Shown here: positions 19,776 through 28,710 of the stretch, in pieces
Layout of the letters: each line of letters begins with the position of its first letter
Position numbering within the stretch: the stretch's first letter is position 1
NCBI RefSeq assembly: GCF_005871085.1
Contig: NZ_VAUP01000028.1
Span: 427,725-491,724, forward strand
DNA: 64,000 bases
Reading direction: 5' to 3'
Source of the DNA: Xanthobacter autotrophicus
GTDB taxonomy: Bacteria > Pseudomonadota > Alphaproteobacteria > Rhizobiales > Xanthobacteraceae
Notes under the pieces: generated by a model
Seen by the model: only the letters and a program-made list of their open reading frames with translations
Databases searched by the model: none
Told to the model about the DNA's origin: nothing
Translations under genes and position numbers: made by a program

Positions 19776-19920
19776 GGCCAAGCTCGGAAAGGCTGAAATT
19801 GGAGTGCTTCTAAAAACTTGTTTCTATTACATTTTTCGCAGCAAAAGGCAGCTCCCGTCAACTCCGTAGAATTGCGACATGGTGTGCCAACCCGCGTATC
19901 GACAGTCTTCGGGGCTCAAA

Positions 19921-19935
19921 ATAGAGTAATTCTAT
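19921..19935. promoter_or_regulatory. Second Irr-type iron control element, upstream of bfd
   Basis: ATAGAGTAATTCTAT has the same TAGA-N5-TCTA core as the bfr element and is itself a near-perfect palindrome. It lies about 145 bp upstream of the bfd ATG in an AT-rich stretch between bfd and the preceding gene. The distance is long for direct promoter overlap, but a long leader would allow it. Confidence 0.55.
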
Positions 19936-20037
19936 TCTTGAAAACCGGCCCCGACGGTTGCATGCCACCTCAACGGTCAGTGGCATGATACCGGTGGTCC
20001 GCGTTCCGGGCCAAGCCGAGTCTGATCCCCGCCCGTC

Positions 20038-22479
20038 TTACCCCTGCGAAAAACGCAGACGGGCGATCATGCCGCGGGCCGGTTCTGGTGTCACCTCGAA
20101 CGTCCCGCCGAGGGTCTCGGCTTCCCGCGCGAGGCGCGCCAGCCGGAGCGGTCGACCCGTTGCGGTGAAGCGGTCCGTTGCGGCGGGACCGGGCGCGAGC
20201 GGATCAAGGGCCGTGGCCAGCGCCACCTCGTCCAGCGCCGTGCCCCCGTCGCTGACCTGAAGACAGGCGCCGGCCGGACCATCATCAAAAACGGAGATGG
20301 CGATGCTGGTCCCCGCCGGCGTTGCCGCCAGCGCCTCTTCCAGCATCAGCCGCGCCAGCCGGGTCACCTGCGGGCGCCGGGTGGCCACCATCACCGGGCC
20401 CGGCGCGTCGAGCCGCAGCGCGATGCCCCGGCGCCGGGCCGCGGGCGCCAGCGCGGTCGAAGCCTCGGTCACCAACTGGGCCAGATCGCACCGTTCGGTG
20501 GGCGCATCCTGGGCCGTGGCTGCAAGGGCGTCGTGGATGTCGAGGGCTTCGAGGTCGGCGAGGGTCGAGGCGACGGCGGCGAACGCCTCGCGCTCCGGCC
20601 CGGACAGGGTGGTGGGCGTCGGTGCGCCGGTCAAGCGGGCCAAAGGCGCCGCGAGGGACTGCCGCAGGCGGCCGGCGAAGCGGGGCAGAAGATCTGGTGC
20701 CTTGGCGGCTGCCGCGGGGACGGCTGGCGGATCGGGATCAACCACCACGCACAGCATCTGGTCGTCGGCGCCGGCGCGGGCGATACCGGCATGGGCCGGA
20801 GCCGGGGTTCCGGCCCGGTCGCGCAGGAAAAGCGTGATCTGCGCGCCGGCCGCGCCCGCCGCCACCCGGTCGAGGGCGGCCACGACCTGAGCGCGGTCCT
20901 CGGGCGCCACGGCGACGACGAAGGGCTCTCCGGCAAGATCCATGGCGGAAAAGCCGAGCCGCTCGGCGGCCGCCCGGTTGGCATGTCGGATCGTGCCTTC
21001 CGGCTCCAGCAGGAAGACCGGCCACGGCACCATGTCGAGCGCATCGCGGCGGGTAATGGCACGGGCCTCGCGGCCTTCCACCTCGCTGAGGGGGCGGATG
21101 ACATGGACCAGCGCTGGCCGGCCGAGGAAGGGCGCCGCCACCAGGCGCACTTCCACCGGCAGGCGGGTGCCTGCGGCGGTGGCGAGATGCAGGCTGGCGC
21201 CGTCGCGCACCAGCAGGGTATCGAGCCCGCCGGCGGCCGCGATGCTGGCAAGGTCTTCCCATCCGGTCAGGGTCAGAAGGGTCCGGTTGGCAAAGGCCGC
21301 CGCGCCGTCCTGCTGCACCAGCAGCCCCAGGGGCAGGTGGTCGAGAAGGTCGAGGTCGTCGGCGACCGCACGGTCCGGCGCGACCGGGGCCGTGGGTTCG
21401 GCGCCCTCGCCCATGTCGAAGGTCGCAGGCGCCAGCCCGTCGCCCTGGAGCGGGGTCGGGGCGCCCTCATCCGGGATTTCCGGCGCGGGACGGGGCAGGT
21501 CGGGACGGGGCAGGTCGGGATGGGGCAGGTCGGGACGGGGTTTGGGCCAGTCCTCGATGGCGGCGGCAAGGGTGCGGGCGATCTCGCGGAAGGCCGAGCG
21601 CTCCTGCGGTGACAGGGTGCCGGAGCGCAGCGGCACCACATTCTCCCCGAAACCACTCGACGCTGTGGCGGGTGGCAAGGCTGACGGCGCGGGGGCGAGA
21701 GGCGCCGGTCGGATGTCCACGACGGGTGGGGCGGCGGCGGCGCTCAGCACGCCGAAGCCACGGATGCCCTGGCGCCGGCGTGCGGCGTCGAACACCGGCG
21801 CGCCGCCGAGGGACAGGTCGAGCGCCGTTTCCTCCGGCAAGGCGGCGGGCACATGGGCCTTTACATCGCTGAAGCTGCCGCCAGCGAGCGCATCGGCCAC
21901 GGCGGCGCCGGACTGGATGACGCCCTCGTCCTCCAATGCCGTGAAGGTCGTGCCCATGAAACGGTCGGCCCGGGACCCGAGGGCCTGGGCGAACACCGGC
22001 GACAGCGCGCGGATACGGCCATCGGCGTCGGTTTCGAAAGTAATGCGCACCGGCTGGGCGAACAAAGGCTGGAGCGCCAGGGGAATGGCGGGGACGCAGG
22101 GCGGCTCGGCGTTCGCGCCGGCCGCGGGGGCGAATGCCGCGGGATCGGCGAACAGCACCGCGGGGCCGGTGGGAAGGGTCAGCGGCGCGTAGCGGAACAG
22201 GCGGGGAACGAAGCTCCCGGGCAGGCGCAGCCGGGCGTAGCCGAAGCGGGCCAGCGTCAGGCGGGACAATTCCCGCGCCACCGTTGCGACCATCCGGGGG
22301 GCCGGCGCACCGGCGGTAAGTCCAAGGGCGGCGCAGGCCGCTGTCGCCTCCAGCACGTGGGCGGACGGCACGGCGACCAGGAATGACGGCAGATCCCGAC
22401 GCCGCAGCGGCGCGAGAGCGAGATCCACTCCGGGAAATGAACGTGCGCTGATCTGCGTCATGGGCTGCCGAAGGTCCAT
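20038..22479 (-). CDS. PAS-domain histidine kinase homologue lacking catalytic residues
   Basis: 813 residues from the ATG at 22479; another ATG at 22461 is possible and a TTG start further out is not convincing. The N-terminal part is a poorly conserved sensor region with a PAS-like segment (FETDADGRIRALSPVFAQAL). A Pro-rich repeat follows around residues 310-345, then two PAS domains (LPLGLLVQQDGAAAFANRTL; WPVFLLEPEGTIRHANRAAA). The C-terminal kinase part has the shape of a HisKA plus HATPase pair. At the H-box the sequence reads RFAGRLRQSLAAPLARL with no His, and the N-box reads LEEALAATP with Glu in place of Asn. The ATP lid is also degraded. It therefore looks like a pseudokinase or scaffold. 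Confidence 0.7.
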   Translation of the reverse strand: MDLRQPMTQISARSFPGVDLALAPLRRRDLPSFLVAVPSAHVLEATAACAALGLTAGAPAPRMVATVARELSRLTLARFGYARLRLPGSFVPRLFRYAPLTLPTGPAVLFADPAAFAPAAGANAEPPCVPAIPLALQPLFAQPVRITFETDADGRIRALSPVFAQALGSRADRFMGTTFTALEDEGVIQSGAAVADALAGGSFSDVKAHVPAALPEETALDLSLGGAPVFDAARRRQGIRGFGVLSAAAAPPVVDIRPAPLAPAPSALPPATASSGFGENVVPLRSGTLSPQERSAFREIARTLAAAIEDWPKPRPDLPHPDLPRPDLPRPAPEIPDEGAPTPLQGDGLAPATFDMGEGAEPTAPVAPDRAVADDLDLLDHLPLGLLVQQDGAAAFANRTLLTLTGWEDLASIAAAGGLDTLLVRDGASLHLATAAGTRLPVEVRLVAAPFLGRPALVHVIRPLSEVEGREARAITRRDALDMVPWPVFLLEPEGTIRHANRAAAERLGFSAMDLAGEPFVVAVAPEDRAQVVAALDRVAAGAAGAQITLFLRDRAGTPAPAHAGIARAGADDQMLCVVVDPDPPAVPAAAAKAPDLLPRFAGRLRQSLAAPLARLTGAPTPTTLSGPEREAFAAVASTLADLEALDIHDALAATAQDAPTERCDLAQLVTEASTALAPAARRRGIALRLDAPGPVMVATRRPQVTRLARLMLEEALAATPAGTSIAISVFDDGPAGACLQVSDGGTALDEVALATALDPLAPGPAATDRFTATGRPLRLARLAREAETLGGTFEVTPEPARGMIARLRFSQG
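21491..21535. repeat. Three 15-bp tandem repeats within the kinase-like gene
   Basis: The unit CGGGGCAGGTCGGGA occurs twice, then once with T for the first base, with partial copies on both sides. On the coding strand it encodes a five-residue Arg/His-Pro-Asp-Leu-Pro repeat. Since the unit is a multiple of three, changes in copy number keep the frame and only alter linker length. Confidence 0.85.
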
Positions 22480-22662
22480 TCCGCCGTGTGCGGGCCGATT
22501 CTGCAAGGCGGAGCACTGCCCATAGTCATGACGATTGATTAACGTGAGTGCAATTGGCGCGCTTTTTCGGCATTCATATTGGCGAAGCGCAGTTGAGCCA
22601 TATTAGAATTGACCCGGTGCGGTTCAGGTGCGCCGCCCGAAAACCCTGGAGGAGAAACGGCC

Positions 22663-23217
22663 ATGACGACGAAGTTCGGTCCGGATCTGGAGCTGCCCGC
22701 CGAGATGCGGGCGATTGCCGAGAAGAATGTGGCCCAGGCTCGCCAGGCGTTTGAAACCCTGTTCCAGAACGCGCGCGAGCAGGTCGGCGACACCGAGGGG
22801 CATTTCGAGGACGTGCGCACTGGCATCAAGGACCTGCGCCAGAAGGCGATCGGCCTGATGGAAGCCAATGTGGAAGCCAGCTTCGACTTCCTGCATCGCC
22901 TCGTGGCCGCCAAGAGCCCGCAGGAAATGATGAGCCTGCAGGCCGAATTCCTTACCAACCAGATGAAATCGGTGGCCGAACAGGCCAAGACCTTCAGCGT
23001 CGAGGCCAAGTCGCTGGGCGAGACCACCGTCCGCAGCCTCGACGAGCACGCCCGCACCCTCGCCGAGCGCCTGAAGACGCTGGCCGCCGCCGCCACCGAA
23101 AGCGCCCAGGCAGCGGCGCAGGACTTCAAGGCCGCCAGCGAGAAGGCGGTGCGCGATGCCAAGGCGGCCGCCGAACACGCCGCCTCCACGGTGACTGATC
23201 CGAACCAGTCGCACTGA
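22663..23217 (+). CDS. Phasin
   Basis: 184 residues; GGAGGAG lies upstream of the ATG, which is why the earlier in-frame start is not used. The protein is almost wholly helical with heptad-like Ala, Lys and Glu spacing. It carries the phasin_2 core: EKNVAQARQAFETLFQ, then EANVEASFDFLHRLVAAKSP and EMMSLQAEFLTNQMKSVAEQ. The C-terminal 40 residues are Ala/Lys-rich. Phasins coat polyhydroxyalkanoate granules and control their size and number. A second phasin gene follows 250 bp downstream with a separate start region. Confidence 0.9.
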   Translation: MTTKFGPDLELPAEMRAIAEKNVAQARQAFETLFQNAREQVGDTEGHFEDVRTGIKDLRQKAIGLMEANVEASFDFLHRLVAAKSPQEMMSLQAEFLTNQMKSVAEQAKTFSVEAKSLGETTVRSLDEHARTLAERLKTLAAAATESAQAAAQDFKAASEKAVRDAKAAAEHAASTVTDPNQSH

Positions 23218-23283
23218 CGGTAACTGAGGGTGTTTATCAGTCGCTTGGATTTATTAAGTGGCTGAAAAATCCTGCACTTTGAC

Positions 23284-23318
23284 GTGTGCGGCGCAAAATT
23301 TCTTTTTGCGCTGCACAC
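23284..23318. promoter_or_regulatory. 15-bp inverted repeat between the two phasin genes
   Basis: Two 15-base arms match at 14 positions around a 5-base loop. The left arm starts GTGTGC and ends GCGCAAAA; the right arm starts TTTTGCGC and ends GCACAC. Each arm contains TGC-N3-GCA, the kind of TGC-rich motif reported for the PHA-responsive repressor PhaR. The arms lie 66 bp after the first phasin stop and about 150 bp before the second start. It could end the first transcript or be an operator for the second gene. Confidence 0.5.
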
Positions 23319-23469
23319 TTTGTTAGGATACACTCTCAACGTCGGGGTTCTTCAGCCATTACCGCTCTTGTTCGAAGGTCTGATGTTGGCGTTTAGCTGG
23401 CGTCTTCCTCGCAGGCTCGGGATTGTACCTCGGCACACGGACCAAGCTGCCCGTATCACCGAGGATGAC

Positions 23470-23943
23470 ATGAACGACACCTTCATCAAGGCCTATCAGG
23501 ACCAGGTCGAAGCCGCTCAGAAGGCGTTTTCGAGCAAAACCGCTCCCGCACTGGAAGTGCCGCCCGCGGTCCGCGAGATCGCCGAGAAGGGCCTTGCCAC
23601 CTGCCGCGAGAATTATGCGAAGCTCAAGGACACCGCCGAGCACGTGAATGCGGCGCTGGAAGACACCTGCACCGCCGCCAGCAAGGGCGTGGCCCAGTAC
23701 AACGCCAAGGTGATCGAGGCGTTTCAGTCGAATGTGAACGCCACGTTCGACTATTTCAATTCGCTGATCGCCAGCAAGACCGTCGCCGAGGCCGTGGAGC
23801 TGTCCACCGGCCACGCCCGCAAGCAGTTCGAGGTGCTCACCTCGCAGGCGAAGGACCTGTCCGCCCTCGCCCAGAAGGTGGCTTCGGAATCGTCCGAGCC
23901 GCTGAAGTCTTCCGTCGAGAAGACCTTCCGTCCGGCCGCCTGA
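23470..23943 (+). CDS. Phasin (second copy)
   Basis: 157 residues; the ATG at 23470 has GAGG close upstream. The fold and motifs match the first phasin: AVREIAEKGLATCRENYAKL, QSNVNATFDYFNSLIASK and TGHARKQFEVLTSQAKDLSA. The two proteins are clearly homologous but diverged, so this is an old tandem duplication. The region before it (23218-23469) is AT-rich and carries the inverted repeat at 23284-23318, so it probably has its own promoter. The likely role is granule coating, as with its neighbour. Confidence 0.9.
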   Translation: MNDTFIKAYQDQVEAAQKAFSSKTAPALEVPPAVREIAEKGLATCRENYAKLKDTAEHVNAALEDTCTAASKGVAQYNAKVIEAFQSNVNATFDYFNSLIASKTVAEAVELSTGHARKQFEVLTSQAKDLSALAQKVASESSEPLKSSVEKTFRPAA

Positions 23944-24050
23944 GGCGCGCGTCGGTCCGGCCCGGCCGGACCGTCCGCCAAGCCTGTCTCCAAACCTGCT
24001 TACCCGCCGCGTGCGTCGCTTGACGCTTGACGCGGCGGGTCCGCCTTGCA

Positions 24051-25106
24051 ATGACGCGGGCGTTCCACCCCGCGAGCGTTCGTATGCGTGCCCTTGGTTC
24101 CGTTTCGCCCCTGCTGGTTGTCGGCCCCTCCTGGGTCGGCGACATGGTCATGGCGGCGAGCCTCGTCGAGGTGCTGCGCTTGCGTGAGCCCGGCCGTCCG
24201 ATCGACGTGCTGGCGCCGCCCGCTGCCGTTCCCATCGCCCGTATGATCCCCGGTGTCCGCCGCGCCATTCCCCTCGGCCTCGGCCATGGTGAGCTTGGCC
24301 TCATGGCCCGCTGGCGCGCTGGGCGCGCGCTGCGCAACGAGGGTTACGGCAAGGCCATCATCCTCCCTCGCGCCTTCAAGGCCGCCATCGTGCCCCTCGC
24401 CGCCGGCATTCCCGAGCGCGTCGGCTACAAGGCGGAGCTGCGCAGCCTTCTGCTCACCGACGCCCGCCCCGATCCCGACCGGAAGACCGCCCGTACCCTC
24501 GATCGCTTCGTGGCGCTGGGCCTGCCGGCGGGCTCCACCGCCCGCCCGCCGCGCCCGCGCCTGATGCTGCCCGACGGTGCTGTGGACGTGGCCTCCGCCA
24601 AATTCCCGCTGTCCGGCGAGGGCCCGGTGATGGTGCTGTGCCCCGGCGCCGAATATGGCCCCGCCAAGCGCTGGCCGGCGGCCAAGTTCGCCGCCCTCGC
24701 TGCGCTGGCCGTTGCCGCCGGCTATCGCATACGCATCCTTGGCTCGCCCAAGGACCAGGAGGCGGCCGACGCCATCGCGGCCGGCGCCGGTGTGCCGGTG
24801 GACAATCTGGTGGGCCGCACCACTTTGGTCGAGGCCGCCGCCATTCTCGCCGGCGCGGATGTGGTGATCTCCAACGATTCCGGCCTGATGCACGTCGCCG
24901 GCGCCTTCGATCGCCGGCTGGTGGTGCTCTATGGTGCTTCCTCCGAGAAGATGACGCCGCCGGCCTCGCCGTTTGCCCGTGTGATGGCGCGCGAGCTGCC
25001 CTGCCGGCCCTGCCACAAGCGGGAATGCCCGCTGGGAACCCTGGCCTGCCTCGAATCCATCGCCCCCGAGGAGGTTCTTGCCGCCGCCGAGCAGATGCGC
25101 CGATGA
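24051..25106 (+). CDS. waaF: Lipopolysaccharide heptosyltransferase II
   Basis: 351 residues from the ATG at 24051; an in-frame ATG at 24084 gives MRALGSVSPLLVVG and may be the true start, since neither has a strong binding site. It is a GT9 enzyme that adds the second heptose to the LPS inner core in the cytoplasm. Motifs: VVGPSWVGDMVMAASL at the N-terminus, CPGAEYGPAKRWPAAKFA for the donor site, ISNDSGLMHVAGAF, and the late PCRPCHKRECPLG Cys cluster seen in WaaF. Its stop overlaps the waaC start (ATGA). It opens a four-gene heptose cluster. Confidence 0.9.
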   Translation: MTRAFHPASVRMRALGSVSPLLVVGPSWVGDMVMAASLVEVLRLREPGRPIDVLAPPAAVPIARMIPGVRRAIPLGLGHGELGLMARWRAGRALRNEGYGKAIILPRAFKAAIVPLAAGIPERVGYKAELRSLLLTDARPDPDRKTARTLDRFVALGLPAGSTARPPRPRLMLPDGAVDVASAKFPLSGEGPVMVLCPGAEYGPAKRWPAAKFAALAALAVAAGYRIRILGSPKDQEAADAIAAGAGVPVDNLVGRTTLVEAAAILAGADVVISNDSGLMHVAGAFDRRLVVLYGASSEKMTPPASPFARVMARELPCRPCHKRECPLGTLACLESIAPEEVLAAAEQMRR

Positions 25107-26173
25107 AGGTGCTGCTGGTGAAGCTGTCGTCGCTGGGTGACGTGGTGCACACGTTCCCGGCGCTGACGGACGCCATGGCCGCGCACCCCGGCCTTCAGCT
25201 TGATTGGGCAGTGGAGGAGGCGTTCGCCCCGGTGGCGCGCCTGCATCCGGCGGTGCGGAACACCATCGTGGTCCCGCTCCGGCGCATGCTGCGCAAGCCG
25301 CTCAAGGCACTGCGCTCCGGCGAGGCCGGGCGCATCCGCGCCGCGCTGGGTGCCGAGCGCTACGATATGGTCATCGATGCCCAGGGTCTGATGAAAAGCG
25401 CTGCGGTGGCGGCGCTCGCCCGGGGGCAGCGCCACGGCTTCGATCGCGCCAGCGCGCGGGAAGGGCTTGCCGCGCTCACCTATCACCGGCGCCATCATGT
25501 GCCGGAGGTGGAGCATATGGCGGTGCGCATCCGCAAGCTCTTCGCCGCAGCGCTGGGCTACAGCCTTGACGGCCGGCCGGCGGATGCGGGGCTTTCACCG
25601 ACGGCTCCGGTCTTCGACCTGCGCCGAGAGGGCTTCGCTCAGGCGCCGCGCGGGCTTGAAGCAACACGCCAGGCCGGCGCGCCCTATCTGGTCTTCCTCC
25701 ACGGCACCACCTGGCCCACCAAGACCTGGACCCGCGCCGGCTGGAGGGCGTTGGCGGAACAGGCCGGCGCGGCCGGCCTCGACATCCGCCTGTTCGCCCA
25801 TGGGGCGACCGAGCGCGACCGCGCCGAGGCCATAGCGGAGGGCTTGTCCAACGTGCACCTCCTGCCGCCGCAGACGCTGGAAACCCTTGCCCCGGTGATC
25901 GCCGGTGCAGCCGGGGTGGTGAGCGCGGATACCGGCCTTGGCCATCTGGCGGCGGCCTATGGGGTGCCGACGGTCGGCCTCTACGGTCCCACCGACCCGC
26001 GCCTCACCGGTCTCTACGGCCCCCGCGCGGTGGAGCTGAAGGCGACCCGCGACTGCGCCCCCTGTGAAAAGGCGCGCTGCCGCATCGCGCCCGAGGTGAC
26101 CGAGGGGCCGCCTTGTCTTGCCGACATTTCCGCCGCCGCGGTCTGGCGGGCGCTGGTGGCGCTCAGGGCCTGA
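25103..26173 (+). CDS. waaC: Lipopolysaccharide heptosyltransferase I
   Basis: 356 residues, with the start overlapping the waaF stop. It transfers the first heptose from ADP-heptose to Kdo2-lipid A. The N-terminus, MKVLLVKLSSLGDVVHTFPA, is the classic WaaC start with the conserved acid after Gly. FLHGTTWPTKTWTRAGWRAL, SADTGLGHLAAAYGVPTVGL and YGPTDPRLTGLYG mark the donor site. The sequence is longer than enteric WaaC by about 30 residues, mainly in the middle. Translation is probably coupled to waaF. Confidence 0.93.
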   Translation: MKVLLVKLSSLGDVVHTFPALTDAMAAHPGLQLDWAVEEAFAPVARLHPAVRNTIVVPLRRMLRKPLKALRSGEAGRIRAALGAERYDMVIDAQGLMKSAAVAALARGQRHGFDRASAREGLAALTYHRRHHVPEVEHMAVRIRKLFAAALGYSLDGRPADAGLSPTAPVFDLRREGFAQAPRGLEATRQAGAPYLVFLHGTTWPTKTWTRAGWRALAEQAGAAGLDIRLFAHGATERDRAEAIAEGLSNVHLLPPQTLETLAPVIAGAAGVVSADTGLGHLAAAYGVPTVGLYGPTDPRLTGLYGPRAVELKATRDCAPCEKARCRIAPEVTEGPPCLADISAAAVWRALVALRA

Positions 26174-26247
26174 GCGGGGCCGAACATGGACAAAGGGTGA
26201 GCTGGCGTGGCACACCCAGCGCCCGACCTGAAGATGGGATGTTCCAC

Positions 26248-27258
26248 ATGACCCGATCGGTGGCGCTGAGCCGCGACCTCCTCCTCGTCACGGGCGGGGC
26301 GGGCTTCATCGGCTCCAACATTGCCCGCGCCGCCGCCGAGGATGGCTATCGCGTGGTGGTGGCCGACTGGCTGGAGGACGGCCCCAAGTGGCGCAACATC
26401 TCCGACATCGCGCTGCATGACGTGATCCGGCCGGAGACGGTGAATGCCTTCGTCGAGAAGGAGGGCGGCCGGCTTGCCGCCGTGGTGCACATGGGCGCCA
26501 TCTCCGCCACCACCGAGCGCGACGCGGACAAGATCGTCGCCCGCAACATCCGCGCGACGCTGGACCTGTGGGAGCTGTGCGCGCAGAAGGCGCTCGGCCT
26601 CGTCTATGCCTCCTCCGCCGCGACCTACGGCGACGGCACCTCCGGCTTCCGGGATTCGGAGGAGGCGGCGGACCTTTCCGCCCTGGCGCCGCTGAACCCC
26701 TACGGCTGGTCGAAGCTGTTCGTGGATCGGCGCATCATGGCGGACGTGGCCGAGGGCCGGCCGCGCCCGCCGCAGTTTGCCGGCCTGCGATTCTTCAACG
26801 TTTACGGCCCCGGCGAGGGCCACAAGGGCGACATGCGCTCGGTGGTTCACAAGATCTACCCCGCCGCAGCGGCCGGGGAGGATGTCACCCTCTTCAAGTC
26901 CCACGATCCGCGCTACGAGGACGGCGGCCAATTGCGCGACTTCGTCCATGTGGGCGACTGCGTGGAGGTGGTGCGCTGGCTGCTGGAGAGCCCGGACGTG
27001 TCCGGCATCTTCAATGTGGGCACCGGCGAGGCGCGCTCGTTCGCCGATCTGGCGAAGGCGGTGTTCTCGGCGCTGGGGGACGAGCCGCGCATCGCCTACG
27101 TGGACATGCCGGAAAGCCTGCAGAAGGCCTACCAGTATTTCACCCAGGCCGACGTCTCGAAGCTGCGCACGGCGGGCTTCACGCGTCCTTTCACCTCGCT
27201 GGAGGATGGGGTCGCGTCCTATGTGAACGGCCATCTGAAGCCGCGCAACGCGGCGTGA
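26248..27258 (+). CDS. hldD: ADP-L-glycero-D-manno-heptose 6-epimerase
   Basis: 336 residues from the ATG at 26248; ATG at 26239 adds three residues and cannot be excluded. It is an extended short-chain dehydrogenase that inverts C6 of ADP-D-glycero-heptose to give the LPS donor. Visible are the dinucleotide motif VTGGAGFIGSN, the segment HMGAISATTERD, catalytic Tyr and Lys in NPYGWSKLFVD, and the family-typical FFNVYGPGEGHKGDM. The C-terminus has LQKAYQYFTQADVSKLRTAG, well conserved in HldD. It lies between waaC and hldE, completing the heptose pathway end. Confidence 0.95.
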   Translation: MTRSVALSRDLLLVTGGAGFIGSNIARAAAEDGYRVVVADWLEDGPKWRNISDIALHDVIRPETVNAFVEKEGGRLAAVVHMGAISATTERDADKIVARNIRATLDLWELCAQKALGLVYASSAATYGDGTSGFRDSEEAADLSALAPLNPYGWSKLFVDRRIMADVAEGRPRPPQFAGLRFFNVYGPGEGHKGDMRSVVHKIYPAAAAGEDVTLFKSHDPRYEDGGQLRDFVHVGDCVEVVRWLLESPDVSGIFNVGTGEARSFADLAKAVFSALGDEPRIAYVDMPESLQKAYQYFTQADVSKLRTAGFTRPFTSLEDGVASYVNGHLKPRNAA

Positions 27259-27270
27259 GGACAGAGCATC

Positions 27271-28710
27271 ATGGCGGGTAAAGGCGCGGTGGGTCCTATC
27301 GCCGTCATCGGCGACGTGATGGTGGATCGCTATATCGTCGGTTCCGTTTCGCGCATCTCGCCGGAGGCACCCGTGCCGGTGCTGGTGCACGGCGCCGAGC
27401 GCATCGTTCCGGGTGGCGCGGCAAACGTGGCCGCCAATGCGGCAGCGCTGGGCGCGCAGGTCATCCTGGTGGGGCTCACGGGCGCCGACCCGGAAGCCGA
27501 GGCGCTTAAGGGTGCGCTTTGCGCCTATCGCGACATCGACCTCTCGAGTCTCGTGGCGGACGCCGGCCGGCCCACCATCACCAAGACGCGGGTGATGAGC
27601 GGGCGCCAGCAGATCGTCCGCATCGACGCCGAGATCCTCACCCCGCCGGCCGAGGACACCGTCGCGCGTCTCGTGGCCACGGTGGAGGCGGCGGTGGGGC
27701 GCAGCGCGGTGGTGGTGCTCTCCGACTATGCCAAGGGCGTGCTCTCGGATGTGGTCATCGGCGCCGCCATCGCGGCGGCCCAGGCCAAAGGCGTGCCGGT
27801 GATCGTGGATCCCAAGCGCCGCACCTTCGAGGCCTATCGCGGCGCGAGCCTGGTCACCCCCAACCGGCTGGAGCTGGCCGCCGCCACCGGCCTGCCCGAT
27901 ACCACCGACGCCGAGGCGGTGCTGGCGGCCGAGGCGGCCTCGCGCCAGTTCGGCGGTGACGTGCTGGTGACCCGCGCCGAGAAGGGCATGACGCTGTGGC
28001 GGCGGGGCGGGCAGGTGCTGCACGTGCCGGCCCAGGCCCGCGAGGTGTTCGACGTGTCGGGCGCCGGGGACACGGCGCTGGCGGCGCTGGCGGTCTCCCT
28101 CGCCTCCGGGCATTCGCTGGAGACCAGCGTACATTTCGCCAATGCTGCCGCCGCCGTGGCGGTGGGCAAGATCGGCACGGCGGTGGTCACGCGGGCGGAG
28201 CTGAACGCGGCCCTTGATGCCAGCGTGCCCGAGGGCGCGGCACCCGGCGCGCTGGTGGACCGTGCCCGGGCCGCCGCCGTCATCGCCGGCTGGCAGGCGG
28301 CGGGCGCGCGGGTGGTCTTCACCAATGGCTGCTTCGATCTGGTCCATCCCGGCCATGTCGCCATCCTGGAGGCGGCGGCGCGGGAGGGTGACCGGCTGGT
28401 GGTGGCGCTGAACACCGATGCCTCGGTGCAGCGCCTGAAGGGACCGACCCGTCCGGTCCAGGACGAGGCGGCCCGCGCCCGCGTCATCGGCGCGCTGCGC
28501 TGCGTGGATCTGGTGGTGCTGTTCGAGGAGGACACCCCGCTGGAGATCATCACGACGCTCGGCCCGGACGTGCTGGTGAAGGGTGCAGATTACCGCGAGG
28601 ACCAGGTGGTCGGCGGCGACGTGGTGAAGGCGCGCGGCGGCCGCGTCGCCCTGATCCCGCTGGTGGAAGGACGCTCCACCTCCGCCCTGGTGGCGAAGGC
28701 GAAAGGGTAG
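27271..28710 (+). CDS. hldE: Bifunctional heptose 7-phosphate kinase / heptose 1-phosphate adenylyltransferase
   Basis: 479 residues, with GAGGA before the ATG. Residues 1 to about 320 are a PfkB-type kinase: VIGDVMVDRYIVGSVSRISP, PGGAANVAANAAALG and the catalytic FDVSGAGDTALAALA. Residues about 340-479 are a nucleotidyltransferase with FTNGCFDLVHPGHVAILEAA, containing the HxGH motif. It phosphorylates heptose 7-phosphate at C1 and, after phosphatase action, activates it with ATP. The sedoheptulose 7-phosphate isomerase (gmhA) and the phosphatase (gmhB) are not in the window. Confidence 0.96.
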   Translation: MAGKGAVGPIAVIGDVMVDRYIVGSVSRISPEAPVPVLVHGAERIVPGGAANVAANAAALGAQVILVGLTGADPEAEALKGALCAYRDIDLSSLVADAGRPTITKTRVMSGRQQIVRIDAEILTPPAEDTVARLVATVEAAVGRSAVVVLSDYAKGVLSDVVIGAAIAAAQAKGVPVIVDPKRRTFEAYRGASLVTPNRLELAAATGLPDTTDAEAVLAAEAASRQFGGDVLVTRAEKGMTLWRRGGQVLHVPAQAREVFDVSGAGDTALAALAVSLASGHSLETSVHFANAAAAVAVGKIGTAVVTRAELNAALDASVPEGAAPGALVDRARAAAVIAGWQAAGARVVFTNGCFDLVHPGHVAILEAAAREGDRLVVALNTDASVQRLKGPTRPVQDEAARARVIGALRCVDLVVLFEEDTPLEIITTLGPDVLVKGADYREDQVVGGDVVKARGGRVALIPLVEGRSTSALVAKAKG

